A stretch of 64,000 bases of DNA from 66-474 sp044464225 (GCA_044464225.1 JBIQLN010000003.1:1-64000); one strand, 5' to 3'; shown: positions 37,681 through 47,411, counted from the first letter of the stretch. A program made the numbers and translations. Notes: generated from the sequence alone by a model not told the origin.

Positions 37681-37755
37681 CGAGCATAATCAATGGCCGG
37701 CGAAAACCACCAATGAAAAGACAATCACCCGACATAGCTGGGGGTTATGGTTTCG
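37681..37755 (-). promoter_or_regulatory. Conserved element upstream of TonB receptor 1 (copy A)
   Basis: Seventy-five bases 180-254 bp upstream of the receptor start match the copies at 60259-60335 and 63930-64000 almost base for base. The plus strand shows GAGCATAATC, CCGGCGAAAACCACCAATG, AAAAGAC, ATCACCCGACATAGC and GGGGTTATGGTTTCG. On the gene's strand this gives TTTTCATTGG and a TATGCT near the gene-proximal end, which could serve as a -10. The remaining 37756-38057 holds no recognised gene. Confidence 0.7.
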
Positions 37756-38057
37756 TTGACTGCCGGGGTGCCCGAAACCTCTTGAAACCGCTTGTCTGCT
37801 GCACATGCGTGCAGCGACGCGCGCGGAAGCGCCGTCCGCCGCATCGCCGGGATCGCCTCTACACGCGTGCTGCGCGCGTGTACGATCCGGGCGGCAGACA
37901 CACCGCCATTGGCCTTGCGAACAAGCTTGCGACCGGTTGGGCGGCCGGCTGGCGGTGAGGGCGCGCGACCGGCGGCGCTTTGCGTGCTGCGCGCATCGTC
38001 CGCATCGGGAAACTCCGGCTTGCCTGTCGGGAAGCCACGGGATGGGAGGTGATCACA

Positions 38058-39161
38058 ATGGCATCGGGACGTTTTCGTCTTGCCCTGTTGCTCGGCTGCG
38101 GGTTGGCGTTTGCCTCGGGTAGTGCCGCGGCCCAATCCGTGAAGTCGGAAAACCTTTTCTACATGACCGACACGATCGATGCGCTGCAGAGTTTCAAGGC
38201 GCACGCATCGCAGATCTCGATCATCGTGCCGGCGGCGTATCACGTCGACAAATACGGGACCGTCTACGGCGGCGTCGATCCGCGCGTATTGCAAATCGCG
38301 GCTTCCAACCACGTCGAGGTCATGCCGATCGTCGCGACTTTCGATCAGGACGCCATCCACACGTTCTTGAACGACCCGAAGGCGCGGGCGCGTGCGATCG
38401 ACACCATGCTTTACGACGCCCGGCATTACCACTATTACGGCTGGCAATTCGACCTCGAGAACGTGCACGTGACCGACGGCGATGCGTACACGGATTTTTA
38501 CCGCGAGGCCGCCAAGGCGCTGCACGCCCACGGCTTCAAGATTTCGATGGCGGTGGTCAAGGCCGAGCAGCCGGTGCCGGCACAGGACGATTCCGGATTC
38601 AGCAAGTTCCTGTATGAAAACTGGAAGGGTGCGTTCGATTTCAGGAAGCTGGCCGCTATCGGCGATTTCATGTCGTTCATGTCCTACGACCAGAACACGG
38701 CCTTGACGCCGCCCGGACCCGTCGCCGGCCTGCCCTGGATGCGGCGGATGGCCGATTACCTGATTCGGCTGGGCATCGATCCGCAAAAGGTCTCTTTCGG
38801 CATTCCCACGTATTCGGACCACTGGTACGCCGCCTACAGCGACAACAAGGGTCCGCATTCGACACGCGACGAGATCACGTACCGCGAAGTGCAGGACTTG
38901 CTCGACCGCCATCAGCTCACGCCGCAATGGATGGACTCGATGGGCGTGGACTACGCGTACTGGCCGGGACCCAATGGCGTCTTCGAATGGTTGTTCATCG
39001 AAAACGCCCGCTCGTTCGTCGAAAAGCTGAAGCTGGTGCAGCATTACCACTTCCGCGGTTTTTCGGCATGGGTACTCGGATTCGAAGACCCGGCAATCTG
39101 GAAAGTGCTGGGCCAGCAAACGCAGGCAATCCATTACCAGGGCGGGTCCACCCGACCGTAA
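38058..39161 (+). CDS. Secreted GH18-like glycosyl hydrolase
   Basis: The 367-residue protein has a clear signal peptide (MASGRFRLALLLGCGLAFAS, cleaved near GSAAA). Its (beta/alpha)8-type domain resembles GH18 chitinase/peptidoglycan hydrolases of the spore-germination (YaaH) sort. GWQFDLENV at about residue 130 is the likely active-site strand; the usual DxxDxDxE is reduced to FDLEN, so activity is uncertain. MSFMSYDQN and WPGPNGVFEWLF are other typical strands. GGGAGG is well placed for ATG at 38058. Two cell-wall genes follow on the same strand. Confidence 0.7.
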   Translation: MASGRFRLALLLGCGLAFASGSAAAQSVKSENLFYMTDTIDALQSFKAHASQISIIVPAAYHVDKYGTVYGGVDPRVLQIAASNHVEVMPIVATFDQDAIHTFLNDPKARARAIDTMLYDARHYHYYGWQFDLENVHVTDGDAYTDFYREAAKALHAHGFKISMAVVKAEQPVPAQDDSGFSKFLYENWKGAFDFRKLAAIGDFMSFMSYDQNTALTPPGPVAGLPWMRRMADYLIRLGIDPQKVSFGIPTYSDHWYAAYSDNKGPHSTRDEITYREVQDLLDRHQLTPQWMDSMGVDYAYWPGPNGVFEWLFIENARSFVEKLKLVQHYHFRGFSAWVLGFEDPAIWKVLGQQTQAIHYQGGSTRP

Positions 39162-39172
39162 TTCTCCTTAAT

Positions 39173-39300
39173 CGTCATTCCGGAGCTGCCCGCGCTGTTT
39201 GCGGGCAGAACCCGGAACCCAGTGCCTTTGCTATTTGATCTTCAAAGTCGCTGGGTCCCGGATATCGCTTCGCGATTCCGGGATGACGAGCAAAATTCGA
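39173..39300. repeat. REP/BIME-like intergenic repeat, copy 2
   Basis: CGTCATTCCGG at 39173 faces CCGGGATGACGAGCA at about 39279-39293, giving long inverted arms with smaller hairpins between them (CTGCCCGC-GCTGTTT-GCGGGCAG). The right end matches 4439-4497 closely, and the whole is the inverse of the element at 42230-42338. It sits between the GH18-like and serine hydrolase genes. Confidence 0.7.
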
Positions 39301-39310
39301 GGTCATTGGC

Positions 39311-40963
39311 ATGCTCCAAGGCAATCAGGTTCAAGTAGTAATGTCCGTCGTTGTGGCGATGCTGCTGATTGGCATCGCCCCGGCAAGGGCCGCCGATCCT
39401 TCGTACGCGCATCCCTGGAATCATCCGGATTGTCCTTGCGCAACGGTGTTGCACGAGGGCACGGCAGCCGAAGCGGGCTTCGTGCCGCAGGCGCTGGATG
39501 ACATCGATGGTACCGTCAGTCGAGCGTTGGCCCGCCGGGCCGCCCCCGGTGCAGTCGTGCTGGTCGCGCGCCGCGGCGTGATCGCCAAGTGGAAGGCCTA
39601 CGGGTACGCCTCGCTCTACACGAACGGCGACTATGCCTTGGCGAGCGATCCGCGGCCGATGACCAGGGACGACATCTTCGACATGGCATCCGTGTCCAAG
39701 TTGTTCACGTCGGTCGCGATCATGCAGTTGTGGGACGAGGGCAAGTTCAAGCTCGACGACCCGGTCGCCAAATACCTGCCGCAGTTCGGCGTGCACGGCA
39801 AGGAGGAAGTGACGATCCGCCAGTTGCTGACGCATACATCCGGATTCCGTCCCGACCCGCCGACGCCGCTGTACGAAATCAAGGGTTCGCGCAAGGACCG
39901 CATGGACTACGTGCTGCAACTGCCGCTCGAACATCCACCCGGCACGCATTACGTCTACAGCGACATCAACTTCATCACGCTCGGCGCGTTGATCGAGAAG
40001 TTGAGCGGCGAGCGCGAAGACGTGTTCATCCGCAAGCACCTCACCGGGCCGTTGCACATGACGGACACGATGTACGATCCGCCGGCGAAACTGAAACCGC
40101 GTATCACGGCGAGCGAATACCAGCCGTGGACGCATCGCGGCATGCTTTGGGGGTCGGTCGACGATGAAAATTCCTGGGCGCTCGATGGCGTCGCGGGCCA
40201 CGCCGGCGTTTTCAGCACGGCGTACGACCTGGCGATTTTCGGCCAGATGATGTTGAACGGCGGCACCTACGACGGCGCCCGCGTGCTGTCACGTCGTGCG
40301 GTCGACCTGCTGCTGACAGACTGGGACAAGAAATTTCCGGGCGACGCCACCGGCCTCGGCTGGTCGATCGACCGTGGCTGGCTGATGGGCGCGCTTTCGG
40401 GACCGCATTCGTCCGGTCATGAAGGCTTTACCGGGACGTCTCTGGTCATCAACACGCGCAACGACATCGTTGCCGTGGTCCTGACCAACCGCGTGCATCC
40501 GAACCGCCATGGCCCGTCCGCCGTCACCGCGCTGCACGACATCAACACCGACATTGCCAACGCGATTCCCGTCACGTCGCCCGGTGGCGGACCGGCGTGG
40601 TTTTCGGGTTACGGCGATTACCTGAACCGGACATTGACCGCCAAGGTCGAGCTGCATTCCGGCGCGACGTTTTCCTTCCAGACCTGGTATCGCCTGCAAT
40701 CCGATGACGATTACGGCAGCATCGAGGCATCGCCGGACGGCGTTCACTGGCAAGCGCTGGATGTGTTGACGGGTTCCAGCGACGGCTGGCAAACCAAGAC
40801 GGTGGCGTTGCCGGCGGATGCGCAGTTCGTCCAGTTCCGGTACCGCACCGATGATGAAATCAATGGCCGCGGCTGGTACGTGGACGATCTCCAGGTCCAT
40901 GCTGGCGGGAAGACGACGCAGCCGAAGATCACCGACAACCAGTGGCAGCGGCGTGACCATTGA
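39311..40963 (+). CDS. Exported serine hydrolase, beta-lactamase-fold (YfeW/YbbE-like)
   Basis: The 550-residue protein has an N-terminal signal/anchor segment (VVMSVVVAMLLIGIAPARA). Its serine beta-lactamase/DD-peptidase fold has SVSKLFTS with the SxxK nucleophile, and YSDIN at the YxN position. HEGFTGT occupies the HxG/KTG strand. The start of the domain (PGAVVLVARRGVIAKWKAYG) resembles YbbE/YfeW proteins. A ~100-residue C-terminal beta domain is attached. In Bacillus, ybbE is next to the NamZ gene, as here. It likely acts on peptidoglycan stems or D-amino esters outside the cytoplasm. Its stop overlaps the NamZ start by 11 bases. Confidence 0.82.
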   Translation: MLQGNQVQVVMSVVVAMLLIGIAPARAADPSYAHPWNHPDCPCATVLHEGTAAEAGFVPQALDDIDGTVSRALARRAAPGAVVLVARRGVIAKWKAYGYASLYTNGDYALASDPRPMTRDDIFDMASVSKLFTSVAIMQLWDEGKFKLDDPVAKYLPQFGVHGKEEVTIRQLLTHTSGFRPDPPTPLYEIKGSRKDRMDYVLQLPLEHPPGTHYVYSDINFITLGALIEKLSGEREDVFIRKHLTGPLHMTDTMYDPPAKLKPRITASEYQPWTHRGMLWGSVDDENSWALDGVAGHAGVFSTAYDLAIFGQMMLNGGTYDGARVLSRRAVDLLLTDWDKKFPGDATGLGWSIDRGWLMGALSGPHSSGHEGFTGTSLVINTRNDIVAVVLTNRVHPNRHGPSAVTALHDINTDIANAIPVTSPGGGPAWFSGYGDYLNRTLTAKVELHSGATFSFQTWYRLQSDDDYGSIEASPDGVHWQALDVLTGSSDGWQTKTVALPADAQFVQFRYRTDDEINGRGWYVDDLQVHAGGKTTQPKITDNQWQRRDH

Positions 40964-42206
40964 TCGTCATCGTGCGGGCAGGGCGATCATCGCGCTGCTT
41001 GCTTTGCTGGCATGCGCCGCCTCGTTCGCGGCGGTGCCTGTCGCGGCGGGCAAGCATGCCGTCGCCGGGTTCCAGACCGGCATCGAGGTCCTGCTGCACG
41101 ACCGGCTCGACCTGGTCCGCGGCAAGCACGTCGGCCTGATCACCAACCCGACCGGTGTCGATCGCGAGCTCGTCAGCGACGTCGACCTGCTGGCGCACGC
41201 GCCGGGCGTGCACCTGGTCGCGCTGTTCGGTCCCGAGCACGGGATCCGCGGCGCACACCAGGCGGGCGCGAGCGTCGGCTCGCAGCGCGATCCGGTGACC
41301 GGCCTGCCGGTCTACAGCCTGTACGGCAAGACCCGCCAGCCGACGCCGGCGATGCTGAAGGGCGTGGACGTACTGGTGTTCGACATCCAGGCCGTCGGCG
41401 CGCGCTTCTACACCTATCTCTACACGATGGCGGATGCGATGAAGGCCGCGGCGGCGGCGCACATCCCGGTCCTCGTGCTGGATCGACCGAACCCGATCGG
41501 CGGGGTCGCAGTACAGGGGCCGGTGCTCGATCCAAAGTTCGCGTCGTTCGTGGGTGAATATCCGATCCCGCTGCGCTACGGCATGACGATCGGCGAACTG
41601 GCCCGACTCTTCAACCAGCAGTTCCATATCGGCGCCGACCTGACGGTGGTCAGGATGCGCGGATGGGAACGCTCGATGTACTACGACGACACGCCGCTGC
41701 AGTTCGTGATGCCGTCGCCCAACATGCCGACCCAGAGCACCGCGCTGGTCTATCCGGGAATGGGTCTGGTGGAAGGAACCAATGTCTCCGAAGGGCGTGG
41801 CACGACGCGCCCGTTCGAGCTGGCCGGCGCGCCATGGATCGATGCCGAAAAGCTGGCGCGCGTGCTCAACGACAAGCACCTGTCCGGCGTGCGATTCCGG
41901 CCGGTGCATTTCACGCCGACCTTTTCGAAGTACGAAGGCCAGCCGTGCAACGGCATCGAGGTACATGTGATGGACCGGGATGCGTTCAACCCGGTGGTGG
42001 TCGGGCTCACCGTGATCGCGACGATCCATGACATTTATCCGCACCAGTTCGCCTTCAATGCATCCGACTTCGATCGTCTCGTCGGCAACGACTGGATACG
42101 CCAGGACATCGAAAAGGGCGTACCGGTCCCGGAAATGCAGCGGCGCTGGCAGGTCGGCCTGTCGCAGTTCGAGAAGGTCCGGCGGAAATACCTGCTGTAC
42201 AAATGA
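40953..42206 (+). CDS. namZ: Exo-beta-N-acetylmuramidase (NamZ, DUF1343)
   Basis: DUF1343 proteins (NamZ/YbbC) remove terminal MurNAc from peptidoglycan fragments. The 417-residue protein has a signal peptide (IIALLALLACAASFAAVPVAA) and the family blocks GLITNPTGVDREL, ALFGPEHGIRGAHQAGA, VFDIQAVGARFYTYLYTM and VLDRPNPIGG. VEGTNVSEGRGTT is also present. GTG at 40953 is the likely start, overlapping the serine hydrolase by 11 bases. The pair would liberate MurNAc outside the cytoplasm. MurQ and a sugar kinase for its use are at 50933-52866. Confidence 0.9.
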   Translation: MTIDRHRAGRAIIALLALLACAASFAAVPVAAGKHAVAGFQTGIEVLLHDRLDLVRGKHVGLITNPTGVDRELVSDVDLLAHAPGVHLVALFGPEHGIRGAHQAGASVGSQRDPVTGLPVYSLYGKTRQPTPAMLKGVDVLVFDIQAVGARFYTYLYTMADAMKAAAAAHIPVLVLDRPNPIGGVAVQGPVLDPKFASFVGEYPIPLRYGMTIGELARLFNQQFHIGADLTVVRMRGWERSMYYDDTPLQFVMPSPNMPTQSTALVYPGMGLVEGTNVSEGRGTTRPFELAGAPWIDAEKLARVLNDKHLSGVRFRPVHFTPTFSKYEGQPCNGIEVHVMDRDAFNPVVVGLTVIATIHDIYPHQFAFNASDFDRLVGNDWIRQDIEKGVPVPEMQRRWQVGLSQFEKVRRKYLLYK

Positions 42207-42229
42207 GTCTTGCGGAAGCTTCTGCTTTG

Positions 42230-42338
42230 CTCGTCATCCCGGAATCGCGGAGCGATATCCGGGATGCAGTGCCTTGGAAGATCAGGGCGTTCCAGCAAAG
42301 ACACTGAATTCCCGCTTTCGCGGGAATGACGATTGCAG
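42230..42338. repeat. REP-like intergenic repeat, copy 3 (inverted)
   Basis: GCTCGTCATCCCGGAATCGC then GGAGCGATATCCGGGAT is the inverse complement of 39245-39293, with CAGTGCCTTGGAAGATCA in the same order. A second hairpin, TTCCCGC-TTTC-GCGGGAA near 42309-42326, ends in TGACG. It lies between the convergent namZ and glcF genes and may end transcription from both sides. Confidence 0.65.
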
Positions 42339-42355
42339 GATTGACCAAGCCTTAC

Positions 42356-43582
42356 TCAGCGATCCGCAAGAGCAGGTTCGTCCAGCAACTCGATCCAATG
42401 GTGGATTGGCACCTTCGATTCGCTGCCAAGGTGCAACTGGCAGCCGATGTTGGCGGTGGCGATGAGTGCTGGATGACTTTCCTGGAGAGCGTCGAGCTTG
42501 TTGCGAAGCAGGGGCTCCGAAAGCTTTTTCTGCAACAGCGAATAGGTGCCGGCCGAGCCGCAGCATAGATGGCTGTCCCGCACCGGGGTAAGTTCGAACC
42601 CCGCCGTCCGCAGGATTCGTTCCACCACGCCGACGATTTGCTGACCGTGCTGCAACGTGCAGGGAGCATGCCAGGCGATGCGGCGATCCCGGCCGATGCC
42701 GGCAAAGGCTTGCAGATCCTCACGCGCCACCACTTCGCTCAAATCCCGCGTCAACGCCGAAACCCTCGCCGCTTTTTCCCGGTAATCGGGATCTTCGCGC
42801 AACAGATGGCCGTATTCGCGCACCATCGCTCCGCAACCGCTGGCGGTCATCACCAGCGCCTCGGCGCCCGTTTCGATGTGCGGCCACCACGCATCGATGT
42901 TGCGGCGCATGAATGCTTTTGCTTCTTCGGGGGCGGTCAAATGATGACTGATCGCGCCGCAGCAACCGGCGTTTTCGGCGCGCACGAGTTCGATACCCAG
43001 CTTCGCCAGCACGCGTGCCGCCGCCGCGTTGGTGGCGGGCGCGGCGACGGGCTGCACGCAACCGTCGAGCACCAGCATCTTGCGCTTGAGTCCATGATTC
43101 GTGGGCCAGGATGCGGCTTCCGCGCGCCGTGGCGTCTTGCACATGCCGCCCGACCAACGTTGCGGTGCAATGCGGCCGAGCCGATACAGGATTCCGAAGC
43201 GTCTCGGATACGGCACGATCGCACGCAACACGCGGCGCATCATGCGTTCGCCGAGCGGGCGTCGCACCCTGGCGTCCACTGCGGCGCGACCGATATCCAC
43301 CAGCCGTCCATACTGGACACCCGATGGACATGTAGTCTCGCAGGCGCGGCAGGTCAGGCAGCGGTCGAGATGCAGTTGTGTCCTGCGGCTCGGCATTTCG
43401 CCTTCCAGCACCATCTTCATCAAGTAGATGCGGCCGCGCGGCCCGTCCAGTTCGTCGCCGACGAGTTGGTAGGTCGGGCAGGTCGCCGTGCAAAAACCGC
43501 AATGCACGCAGGCGCGCAGGATGGCTTCGGCCTCGGCGCCTTCGGCGGTGTTCCTGAATGGTGCGGCAATGTTGGTCTGCAT
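42356..43582 (-). CDS. glcF: Glycolate oxidase iron-sulfur subunit
   Basis: The 408-residue GlcF carries electrons from the flavin subunits to quinone at the inner membrane. It has two [4Fe-4S] motifs, CVHCGFCTATCP near residue 25 and CLTCRACETTCP near residue 75. Two CCG-type cysteine domains in the C-terminal half follow: AGCCGAISHH and HLCCGSAG. ATG at 43582 follows glcE by ~40 bp. The gene order is glcD-glcE-glcF on the minus strand, as in E. coli. Confidence 0.93.
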   Translation of the reverse strand: MQTNIAAPFRNTAEGAEAEAILRACVHCGFCTATCPTYQLVGDELDGPRGRIYLMKMVLEGEMPSRRTQLHLDRCLTCRACETTCPSGVQYGRLVDIGRAAVDARVRRPLGERMMRRVLRAIVPYPRRFGILYRLGRIAPQRWSGGMCKTPRRAEAASWPTNHGLKRKMLVLDGCVQPVAAPATNAAAARVLAKLGIELVRAENAGCCGAISHHLTAPEEAKAFMRRNIDAWWPHIETGAEALVMTASGCGAMVREYGHLLREDPDYREKAARVSALTRDLSEVVAREDLQAFAGIGRDRRIAWHAPCTLQHGQQIVGVVERILRTAGFELTPVRDSHLCCGSAGTYSLLQKKLSEPLLRNKLDALQESHPALIATANIGCQLHLGSESKVPIHHWIELLDEPALADR

Positions 43583-43621
43583 CGAAAACCGAGATTGGTG
43601 TGTCGAAAAAATCCGGCGCGT

Positions 43622-44686
43622 TCAGAACTCCGCGTACATGCGCCCGCGGTTGAAAATCCCGTGCGGATCCATCGCAGCCTTGATCCGCTTGTGGAGTTGC
43701 ATCAGCGCATCGGGCAACGGGTGATACGGCGCGGGCGATCGAACGGGGCTGCGGAACAGCATCGCATGCCCGCCGCATTTTGCCGCGGCGGCGCGGATCG
43801 CCTCCGCTGGGGCGTCGCTTTTGAGCCAGCGCAACGCTCCGCCCCATTCGATCAACGGCTCGCCCGGCAGGTCCAGCGTAGCGGCAGGCGCAACCGAGAT
43901 GCGCCAGAGCGGTGCGTCGCCGCCAAAGAAGGGTCGCTGCTGCTCGCGGACCTCCCGCCAGAACGTGTCGGCGTCGTCCAGCACTTCGCCACCGATGGTG
44001 GCGCGGGCTTTTGCGAGCGCGCTGGTCGTACCGGACAGCCGCACGTAGATCCGTCCCTCTTCGACGCACGAAGCGGAAATAGGCAGTGGCGCAGCCGCCC
44101 ATCGACACAGGTTTTCGACTGCCACGCGCGGAGCCAGTGACTGCACCAGCGTGACGGTTTCGCGCGGCCGTGGCAGCACCTTGAGGCTGACGTCCAGGAT
44201 GACTCCGAGGGTGCCCATCGCGCCCGTGACGAGCCGCGACAGGTCGTAACCGGCGACATTCTTCATCACCTCGCCGCCGAAGCGCAGGATTTCGCCGCGG
44301 CCATTGACGACGCGGACGCCGAGCACGAAATCGCGCGCGGCCCCCGCGTAGGCGCGGCGCGGACCGGAAAGATTCGCCGCGATCGTGCCACCGAGCGTGG
44401 CCGCGGCGCCGAAGTGCGGCGGCTCGAAGGCGAACATCTGGTCGTGTTCGGCGAGCAATGTTTCCAGTTCGGCGAGGGGCGTACCGGCGCGGGCGGTCAG
44501 CACCAGTTCTTCGGGGTGGTAGTCGATGACGCCACGGTGATCGCCAAGCGCCAGCGGCCCGCCTTGCGCCTCACGCCCGAGAAAATGCTTGGTGCCGCCG
44601 CCGAGGATCGCCAGCGGTGTGCGTCGCCCGATCGCGTCGAGCACCCGCGCCCGGACCTCCGCGCTGGAATCGTGCGACGTGTTCAA
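43622..44686 (-). CDS. glcE: Glycolate oxidase FAD-binding subunit GlcE
   Basis: The 354-residue protein is a PCMH-type FAD protein with LAILGGGTKHFLG at the start and ELVLTARAGTPLAEL. FAAAATLGG-type sequence appears as FGAAATLGGTIAANLSGP, and DFVLGVRVVNGRGE follows. It partners GlcD for oxidation of glycolate to glyoxylate. ATG at 44686 overlaps the glcD stop by four bases, indicating coupled translation. Confidence 0.92.
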   Translation of the reverse strand: MNTSHDSSAEVRARVLDAIGRRTPLAILGGGTKHFLGREAQGGPLALGDHRGVIDYHPEELVLTARAGTPLAELETLLAEHDQMFAFEPPHFGAAATLGGTIAANLSGPRRAYAGAARDFVLGVRVVNGRGEILRFGGEVMKNVAGYDLSRLVTGAMGTLGVILDVSLKVLPRPRETVTLVQSLAPRVAVENLCRWAAAPLPISASCVEEGRIYVRLSGTTSALAKARATIGGEVLDDADTFWREVREQQRPFFGGDAPLWRISVAPAATLDLPGEPLIEWGGALRWLKSDAPAEAIRAAAAKCGGHAMLFRSPVRSPAPYHPLPDALMQLHKRIKAAMDPHGIFNRGRMYAEF

Positions 44687-46161
44687 AATCGTTCCAGTTC
44701 CGGGAAGGGCAGTTCACCGCCGTGGACGTGCAGGCCGCCGTATTCGGCACAGCGCTTCAGCAGCGGCACGGCCTTGCCGGGATTGAGCAGGCCCTTCGGG
44801 TCGAAGGCCGCCTTGATCGCGTGGAATTGCTCGAGTTCGGCGGACGAAAACTGGTCGCACATCTGATTGATCTTCTCGACGCCGACGCCGTGCTCGCCGG
44901 TGATGGTGCCGCCCACTTCGACGCACAGCCTGAGGATGTCACCGCCGAGTTTTTCGACGCGATCGAGTTCACCCGGCCGGCTCGCGTCGTACAGGATCAT
45001 CGGGTGGAGGTTGCCGTCGCCGGCGTGGAACACGTTGGCGACCGCAAGATTGTGCTGGCGGCCGAGTTCCTGGATGCGGCGCAGCACGCGCGGAAGGTGC
45101 TTGCGCGGAATGGTGCCGTCCGTGCAGTAGTAGTCGGGCGAAATCCTGCCCATCGCAGGAAACGCCATCTTGCGCCCGGCCCAGAACTTCGCGCGCTCGG
45201 CTTCATCGCGCGACACGCGCGTCGCGCTGGCGCCGCACCGCGTCATGATCGCGCTCACCCGGTCGATGTCGTCGGCGACCGCTTCGGCGGTGCCATCCAG
45301 TTCGCACAGCAGGATCGCCGCGGCGTCGACCGGATAGCCGCTGTGGACGAAGGCCTCGGCAGCGCGGATTGCCGGGTTGTCCATCATCTCGAGGCCCGCC
45401 GGCACGATGCCGGTGGCGATCACCGCGCCTACCGCGGCGCCCGCCTGTTCCACGTCGGCGAACGCGGCGAGCACGACGCGCGCGGTTTCCGGTTTCGGAA
45501 CCAGCTTGACGGTGACCTCGACGATGACGCCCAGCATGCCCTCCGAGCCGGTCGCGAGCGCCAGCAGGTCGAAACCCGGCGCATCCAGCGCATCGGCGCC
45601 GAAGGTCAGCAACTCGCCCTGCATCGTTACCATTTTCAGCTTGAGGATGTTGTGGACGGTCAGGCCGTACTTGAGGCAGTGCACGCCGCCGGCGTTCTCG
45701 GCCACGTTGCCGCCGATGGTGCAGGCGATCTGCGACGACGGGTCCGGGGCGTAGTACAGACCGTACGGCGCCGCGGCCTCGGAAATGGCGAGATTGCGCA
45801 CGCCCGGTTGTACCCGCATCGTGCGGTTGGCAGGGTCGATGTCGAGGATCGACATGAACCGCGCGAGGCTCAGCAACAATCCGTCGCCCAAAGGAAGCGC
45901 CCCGCCCGAAAGACCGGTGCCGGCACCGCGCGCCACCACCGGCACGCCACGTTCGTGGCAGACGCGCAGGATCTGCTGCACCTGCTCGATCGTGCGCGGC
46001 AGTACCGTCAGCATCGGCGTCTGGCGATAAGCCGACAGGCCGTCGCACTCGTAGGGGCGCAGATCTTCCCGGGCGTGCAGGATCATTTCGTCCGGCAGGA
46101 ACCGGCGCAGAAAGGAGATCAGTTCACGCTTGTCCATCGTTGGCTGGACGGAATCGGTCAT
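44683..46161 (-). CDS. glcD: Glycolate oxidase subunit GlcD
   Basis: The 492-residue FAD-dependent catalytic subunit shows VARGAGTGLSGGALPLGDGL, GNVAENAGGVHCLKYGLTV and FAL-type cap-domain sequence. HNLAVANVFHAGDGNLHP and GTITGEHGVGVEKINQM with conserved histidines complete the family set. It oxidises glycolate (and possibly D-lactate). Its stop overlaps glcE; its start overlaps the stop of the upstream aminotransferase by four bases, so all four genes form one operon. Confidence 0.93.
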   Translation of the reverse strand: MTDSVQPTMDKRELISFLRRFLPDEMILHAREDLRPYECDGLSAYRQTPMLTVLPRTIEQVQQILRVCHERGVPVVARGAGTGLSGGALPLGDGLLLSLARFMSILDIDPANRTMRVQPGVRNLAISEAAAPYGLYYAPDPSSQIACTIGGNVAENAGGVHCLKYGLTVHNILKLKMVTMQGELLTFGADALDAPGFDLLALATGSEGMLGVIVEVTVKLVPKPETARVVLAAFADVEQAGAAVGAVIATGIVPAGLEMMDNPAIRAAEAFVHSGYPVDAAAILLCELDGTAEAVADDIDRVSAIMTRCGASATRVSRDEAERAKFWAGRKMAFPAMGRISPDYYCTDGTIPRKHLPRVLRRIQELGRQHNLAVANVFHAGDGNLHPMILYDASRPGELDRVEKLGGDILRLCVEVGGTITGEHGVGVEKINQMCDQFSSAELEQFHAIKAAFDPKGLLNPGKAVPLLKRCAEYGGLHVHGGELPFPELERF

Positions 46162-47411
46162 TCAGTGCGGACAGCTCGAAGCGATTGCCAGTGGCGTTGC
46201 GCGGCGGCCAACCCCGCGCCCACCTCGAATGCATGCCCGCGGTCGCGCAGCACGTCTTCGAGCGCGGCCAGCAAGCGCAATACGAACTGCGGTTGCGAGC
46301 CATAACCCATCAGCCCGACGCGCAGCATGCGCGCCTTGAACGCGCCCAGGCCGGTCGCGACCTCGATGCCGAAGCCATCCAGCAACGTCTTTCGCACGTC
46401 GCCGGCATCCACACCGTCGGGGAGCCGCACGCCGGCGACGGTGTGCAGACAATGTTCGGGTGCCGCCAGGATGTTCAGGCCGAGCGCCTCGATGCCTGCC
46501 CGAAACGCGGCGAAGTTGCGCTCATGGCGCGCCCAGCGACGTTCGCAGCCTTCGTCGTGCAAACCGAGCAAGGCCGCGCGCAGCGCGTACACCAGCGGTG
46601 CCGAAATTGTGTGGTGGTATTGGCCGTCGTACCAGTATTTTTCCAGCGCCGGCACGTCGAAATAAAAACTCGACACCGGCGACTTGCGGGTGCGTACCCA
46701 CTCCATCGCGCGTTCGTTCAACGTCAGCGGCGCCATGCCGGACGGCGCGCCGAGTGCCTTCTGGCTGCCGCTGTAGCAGACGTCGATACCGGCGGCATCG
46801 ACGTCGATAGGGTGGCCGCCGAGCGACGCGACCGTATCCGCGATCAACAGCGCATCGACTTCATGCGCCGCCGCGGCGATGTCGGCAATATTGTTTTGCG
46901 CGACGCCGGTCGAGGTTTCGCCGTGCACCACGCCGACCACGCGGGGGCGCACCTTGCGGATGGTGTCGCGCACCTGGTCCGCGTCGAGCGGCGTGCCCCA
47001 TTGCGCATCGACTTGCGTCACCTTCGCGCCGAGGCGTTCGGCCATGGCCGCGAGCCGCTCGCCGAAGTAGCCCATCGTGCCGATGACCACCGCGTCGCCC
47101 GGTTCGATCGTGTTGCACAACGCTGCCTGCATCCCGGCGGTGCCGGTGCCGGACAGGGCGATCGCGAAATCGTTGGCGGTCTGGAACGCTTCGCGCAGCA
47201 GCAGCTTGAGTTCGTCGAATATCCGGAGCATTGCCGGATCGACATAACCCAGCGGCGGCAGCGTCATGGCCCGCAACACCGCGGGGTCGAGTTCGCTCGG
47301 GCCAGGGCCGAGCAGCACCCGCACAGGCGGGTCAAGCGGTTTATCGATGTCGATTGCCAAGTTCGTTTCGCCTTCAACAAATTCGAAGCGGAATTCTCCA
47401 CCGGCAAGCAT
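46158..47411 (-). CDS. Class V aminotransferase, alanine/serine-glyoxylate type
   Basis: The ~417-residue PLP enzyme has VLLGPGPSELDPAVL, AIALSGTGTAGMQAAL for cofactor binding, VVGVVHGETSTGVAQN and the PLP lysine in YSGSQKALGAPSG. These features belong to the alanine-glyoxylate/serine-pyruvate aminotransferases. It would turn glyoxylate made by GlcDEF into glycine, completing a glycolate detoxification route. ATG at 47411 is the best start, although homology begins ~30 residues later, so a shorter start is possible. Its last four bases overlap glcD. Confidence 0.85.
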   Translation of the reverse strand: MLAGGEFRFEFVEGETNLAIDIDKPLDPPVRVLLGPGPSELDPAVLRAMTLPPLGYVDPAMLRIFDELKLLLREAFQTANDFAIALSGTGTAGMQAALCNTIEPGDAVVIGTMGYFGERLAAMAERLGAKVTQVDAQWGTPLDADQVRDTIRKVRPRVVGVVHGETSTGVAQNNIADIAAAAHEVDALLIADTVASLGGHPIDVDAAGIDVCYSGSQKALGAPSGMAPLTLNERAMEWVRTRKSPVSSFYFDVPALEKYWYDGQYHHTISAPLVYALRAALLGLHDEGCERRWARHERNFAAFRAGIEALGLNILAAPEHCLHTVAGVRLPDGVDAGDVRKTLLDGFGIEVATGLGAFKARMLRVGLMGYGSQPQFVLRLLAALEDVLRDRGHAFEVGAGLAAAQRHWQSLRAVRTE

